From VRUE01 sp963728365 (lineage in GTDB: Bacteria > Actinomycetota > Thermoleophilia > Solirubrobacterales > 70-9), in contig CAVSJI010000001.1 in the NCBI GenBank assembly GCA_963728365.1, positions 372,001 to 436,000 on the forward strand: a DNA stretch of 64,000 nucleotides, written 5' to 3'. A model generated the notes under the pieces. It searched no databases, was not told the DNA's origin, and saw only the letters and a list, made by a program, of their open reading frames with translations. This document shows, one piece after another, positions 61,809-64,000 of this stretch; within the stretch, counting starts at the first letter, position 1, and each line of letters begins with the position of its first letter. A program made the translations under genes and the position numbers.

Positions 61809-63476
61809 TTGCGCATAGCCCTCGCCCAGATCGACCCGACCGTCGGCGACATCGACGGCAACGCCGCCAAGGTCGCCGAGTGGATCGGCGAGGCGAGCGC
61901 CGCGGGCGCCGAGCTGACGATCTTCCCGGAGCTCTGCATCCCCGGCTACCCGGCCGAGGACCTCTACCTGAAGAGGCACTTCATCGAGGCGAGTGGGCGG
62001 GCGGTCGAGGAGCTCGCCCGGGGCGTCCGGGAAACCGTGGCGCTGGTCGGGTTCGCCGAGCCGTTGCCGGGCGGCGGCGACTTCCGCCACGCCCACAACT
62101 CTGTCGCGGTGCTCGCCGATGGCGCCGTGCGAGCCGTCTACCGCAAGAACCGGCTGCCCAACTACGCGGTCTTCGACGAGCAGCGTTACTTCGTCCCCGG
62201 CGCCGAACCGGAGACGGTCGAGGTTGGCGGCGAGCAGGTCGGGTTGACGATCTGCGAGGACGTCTGGGCGCCGGGGCCGCCGGCGTCCAGCGAGGCGGCG
62301 GCGGGCGCGCAGCTGATCGCCAATCCCTCGGGCTCGCCGTATCACCGCGGCAAGGGCCGCGAGCGGGAAGCGATGTTCGCCGAGCGCGCCCGCGCTTACG
62401 GCACGGCCTTTGCCTTCTGCAACCTGGTCGGCGGCCAGGACGAGCTCGTCTTCGACGGCCACAGCCTCGTCGTCGAGGCGAGCGGCGAGATCATCGCCCG
62501 CGGCGCGCAGTTCGAGGAGCAACTGCTCGTCTGCGAGGTGCCCTCCGCCACCCCGGGACCGCTCGCCGAGCCGCTCCCCGACCTGGCTGAGGTCTACGCA
62601 GCGCTCACCCTCGGGCTGCGCGACTACGTCGCGAAGAACGGCTTCCGCCACGTCGGCATCGCCCTCTCGGGCGGCATCGATTCCGCCCTCGTCGCCCTGC
62701 TCGCCGTCGACGCCCTCGGCCGCGAGCGGGTCAGCTGCGTTGTGATGCCCTCGCCGCATTCCAGCGTTGAAACACAGGCCGACGCGCGGAATATCGCCGC
62801 CAACCTCGGCGTCGAGACGCTCGAGATCCCGATCGAGGGGGCGATGGACGAGTATGCGAGCGCGCTCGCCGGCTCCCTCGGGGAGCGCGAGAGCGAGGTC
62901 GCCGAGCGCTCGCTGCCCCACGACCCGGCGCGACCCTCGGCGATCGACCTGGCGGCGGAGAACATCCAGGCGCGAATCAGGGGCAACCTGATGATGGCGC
63001 TCTCCAACCGGCACGGCTGGCTGGTGCTGACCACCGGCAACAAGAGCGAGATGTCGGTCGGCTACGCGACCCTCTACGGCGACATGGCGGGCGGCTTCGC
63101 GGCGATCAAGGACGTGCCGAAGACGCTCGTCTACGAGCTCGTCCGCCACCGCAACGCGGCCGCCGGCCGCGAGCTGATCCCCGCCTCGGTGATCGACCGG
63201 GCGCCCTCGGCCGAGCTGCGCCCCGACCAGCGCGACTCCGACTCCCTCCCCCCCTACGAGCTGCTCGACCGGATCCTCGAGTCCTACGTCGAGCGCGACG
63301 AGGGCCGCGAGGAGATGATCGCCGCGGGCCTCCCCCCGCAGACCGTCGACGAGGTGATCCGCATGGTCGACCGCTCTGAGTACAAGCGCCGCCAGGCCGC
63401 CCCGGGCATCCGCATAACCCCCAAGGCCTTCGGCCGCGACCGCCGCCTCCCCATCACAAACCGCTTCCGCGGCTAA
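61809..63476 (+). CDS. nadE: Glutamine-dependent NAD+ synthetase
   Basis: Amidates NaAD to NAD+ using glutamine-derived ammonia. The 555 residues comprise an N-terminal nitrilase-type glutaminase with the Glu-Lys-Cys triad (E41 in TIFPELCIPGYP, K113 in YRKNRLPNY, C149 in GLTICEDVW) and a C-terminal synthetase domain with the ATP loop ALSGGIDSALVALL near residue 287, TTGNKSEMSVGYATLYGDMA and KDVPKTLVYEL. The TTG start has AGGAGA 5 nt upstream; other frames upstream are shadows of the metalloprotease gene. Length is between E. coli and mycobacterial types. Confidence 0.93.
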   Translation: MRIALAQIDPTVGDIDGNAAKVAEWIGEASAAGAELTIFPELCIPGYPAEDLYLKRHFIEASGRAVEELARGVRETVALVGFAEPLPGGGDFRHAHNSVAVLADGAVRAVYRKNRLPNYAVFDEQRYFVPGAEPETVEVGGEQVGLTICEDVWAPGPPASSEAAAGAQLIANPSGSPYHRGKGREREAMFAERARAYGTAFAFCNLVGGQDELVFDGHSLVVEASGEIIARGAQFEEQLLVCEVPSATPGPLAEPLPDLAEVYAALTLGLRDYVAKNGFRHVGIALSGGIDSALVALLAVDALGRERVSCVVMPSPHSSVETQADARNIAANLGVETLEIPIEGAMDEYASALAGSLGERESEVAERSLPHDPARPSAIDLAAENIQARIRGNLMMALSNRHGWLVLTTGNKSEMSVGYATLYGDMAGGFAAIKDVPKTLVYELVRHRNAAAGRELIPASVIDRAPSAELRPDQRDSDSLPPYELLDRILESYVERDEGREEMIAAGLPPQTVDEVIRMVDRSEYKRRQAAPGIRITPKAFGRDRRLPITNRFRG

Positions 63477-63484
63477 CCCCCAAC

Positions 63485-63540
63485 GGGGACGTGCCGCAAC
63501 TTAGAGGACCGTATAGGTCCCTAAGTTGCGGCACGTCCCC
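63485..63540. repeat. Palindromic element D2 between nadE and the thioesterase gene
   Basis: A 20-bp perfect stem, GGGGACGTGCCGCAACTTAG (63485-63504) with its complement (63521-63540), is continued by GGACC/GGTCC around GTATA. The outer arm is identical to that of D1. On the minus strand the right arm is read GRAAT-stop by the thioesterase gene. Confidence 0.9.
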
Positions 63541-63934
63541 GGGTTGGGCGGATGGCGATCGTCATCTGGGCGAGGGCGCAGAGGCGGGACTCGGCGTCGC
63601 GGACCTCGGCTTCCCAGATCCAGGTGGTGCGACCGCGGTGGCGGGCTCGCGCCTCGACTTCGGCGTGGCCCTCGGTGATCGGGCGGATGAAGCTGACGCT
63701 GATCGACTGGCCCATCGCGATCATCTCCTCGCCGAGCACCGCCAGGGCGGTCGAGCGCGAGCAGACGCTCTCGACCAGAGTCGACATCACGCCGCCGTGC
63801 AGGAGGCCGACCGGCTGGCGCAGCTGGTCGCGCACCGGCACGCGCACGCGGGCGTGGTCGGGGTCGTCGTCGAGCCACTCGGTGCCGACCAGGGCGTCGA
63901 AGTGAGACGTGAGCCTGCGCGGATCCTCGGCCAT
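63521..63934 (-). CDS. PaaI-family hotdog thioesterase, C-terminus formed by palindrome D2
   Basis: A 137-residue hotdog-fold protein: RQPVGLLHGGVMSTLVESVC contains the HGG signature of PaaI/YbgC-like acyl-CoA thioesterases, followed by AMGQSISVSFIRPITEGHAE and WIWEAEVRDAESRLCALAQM and TIAIRPTRG. The last residues GRAAT and the stop are encoded by the right arm of D2, so the natural end is replaced or extended slightly; the fold is complete. ATG 63934 was chosen; TAGGGT (revcomp of 63945-63950) ends 10 nt upstream. An in-frame GTG at 63955 is less likely. Confidence 0.85.
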   Translation of the reverse strand: MAEDPRRLTSHFDALVGTEWLDDDPDHARVRVPVRDQLRQPVGLLHGGVMSTLVESVCSRSTALAVLGEEMIAMGQSISVSFIRPITEGHAEVEARARHRGRTTWIWEAEVRDAESRLCALAQMTIAIRPTRGRAAT

Positions 63935-64000
63935 CGGGCCGCAGACCCTATCCACAGGCGGTGCGTGAGGCTGACCATCCCATAGCTGCTTAACCTCACG

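Noticed and set aside
63956..64000. A gene at the right edge of the window
   Set aside because: Only 45 bp remain after the thioesterase promoter and no supported frame is visible.

Overview
The window is about 70% G+C, read on both strands, and looks like a chromosomal core segment of an actinobacterium. The gene order (pyr operon, mihF-gmk-rpoZ-coaBC, rimP-nusA-infB-rbfA-nrnA-truB-ribF-rpsO, pnp, dapB-dapA-rnj, ftsK-rodZ-cinA-thpR-recA-miaB-miaA-dapF), the actinobacterial nucleoid protein mIHF, MurT/GatD and a WS/DGAT acyltransferase point to Actinomycetota. The combination, and a secreted low-GC gene of a type I recall from Solirubrobacterales, suggests class Thermoleophilia; that placement is inference.

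Layout. 1-8.7 kb: pyrimidine operon pyrR(partial)-pyrB-pyrC-carA-carB-pyrK-pyrD, mostly with overlapping stop/start codons; pyrK runs in frame into pyrD, and pyrD has lost about 80 internal codons and is frameshifted. 8.7-11.2 kb: mihF, gmk, rpoZ, coaBC. 11.3-18.6 kb: translation and transcription operon rimP to rpsO, with terminator-like hairpins in the rimP and rpsO leaders. 18.6-26.4 kb: peroxiredoxin, truncated DsbA-like gene, pnp, M16 peptidase, dapB, dapA, rnj. 26.5-28.7 kb (minus): histidine kinase and response regulator. 28.9-37.5 kb: ftsK, rodZ-like, cinA, thpR, recA, a small membrane protein, miaB, miaA. 37.5-38.2 kb: AT-rich secreted protein. 38.3-40.3 kb: dapF-like protein lacking both catalytic cysteines, and an LL-diaminopimelate aminotransferase. 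40.3-41.9 kb: hipBA toxin-antitoxin with three operators spaced exactly 50 bp. 41.9-45.8 kb: MBL hydrolase, NAD-dependent epimerase, hflX, dut. 45.9-49.7 kb (minus): lipid kinase, murT, methyltransferase, gatD. 49.9-53.2 kb: cyclophilin, peroxiredoxin, alpha/beta hydrolase, VKOR, DsbA. 53.3-56.1 kb (minus): methyltransferase, SDR, thiolase. 56.3-64 kb: ccdA, two small genes, dinB, WS/DGAT, secreted metalloprotease, nadE, thioesterase. No rRNA, tRNA, CRISPR array or insertion sequence was seen, and no stretch over 300 bp is without a gene.

The most unusual feature is a set of dispersed palindromic elements, at least four families (A-D) in 13 copies, 47-116 bp each, lying at gene ends. Several provide the host gene's stop codon (miaB, hflX, coaBC, the DsbA-like gene, the thioesterase) or sit directly against it (truB, pyrC, gatD, a methyltransferase). 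Families B and C keep base-pairing while their sequences change between copies, as expected if folded structure is what is conserved. The window has no candidate transposase for them.

Many genes that start a transcription unit have a TANNNT hexamer ending 6-10 nt before the start codon and no Shine-Dalgarno sequence, suggesting widespread leaderless transcription. Genes inside operons use ATGA/GTGA overlaps. These promoter positions were used to choose several start codons below.
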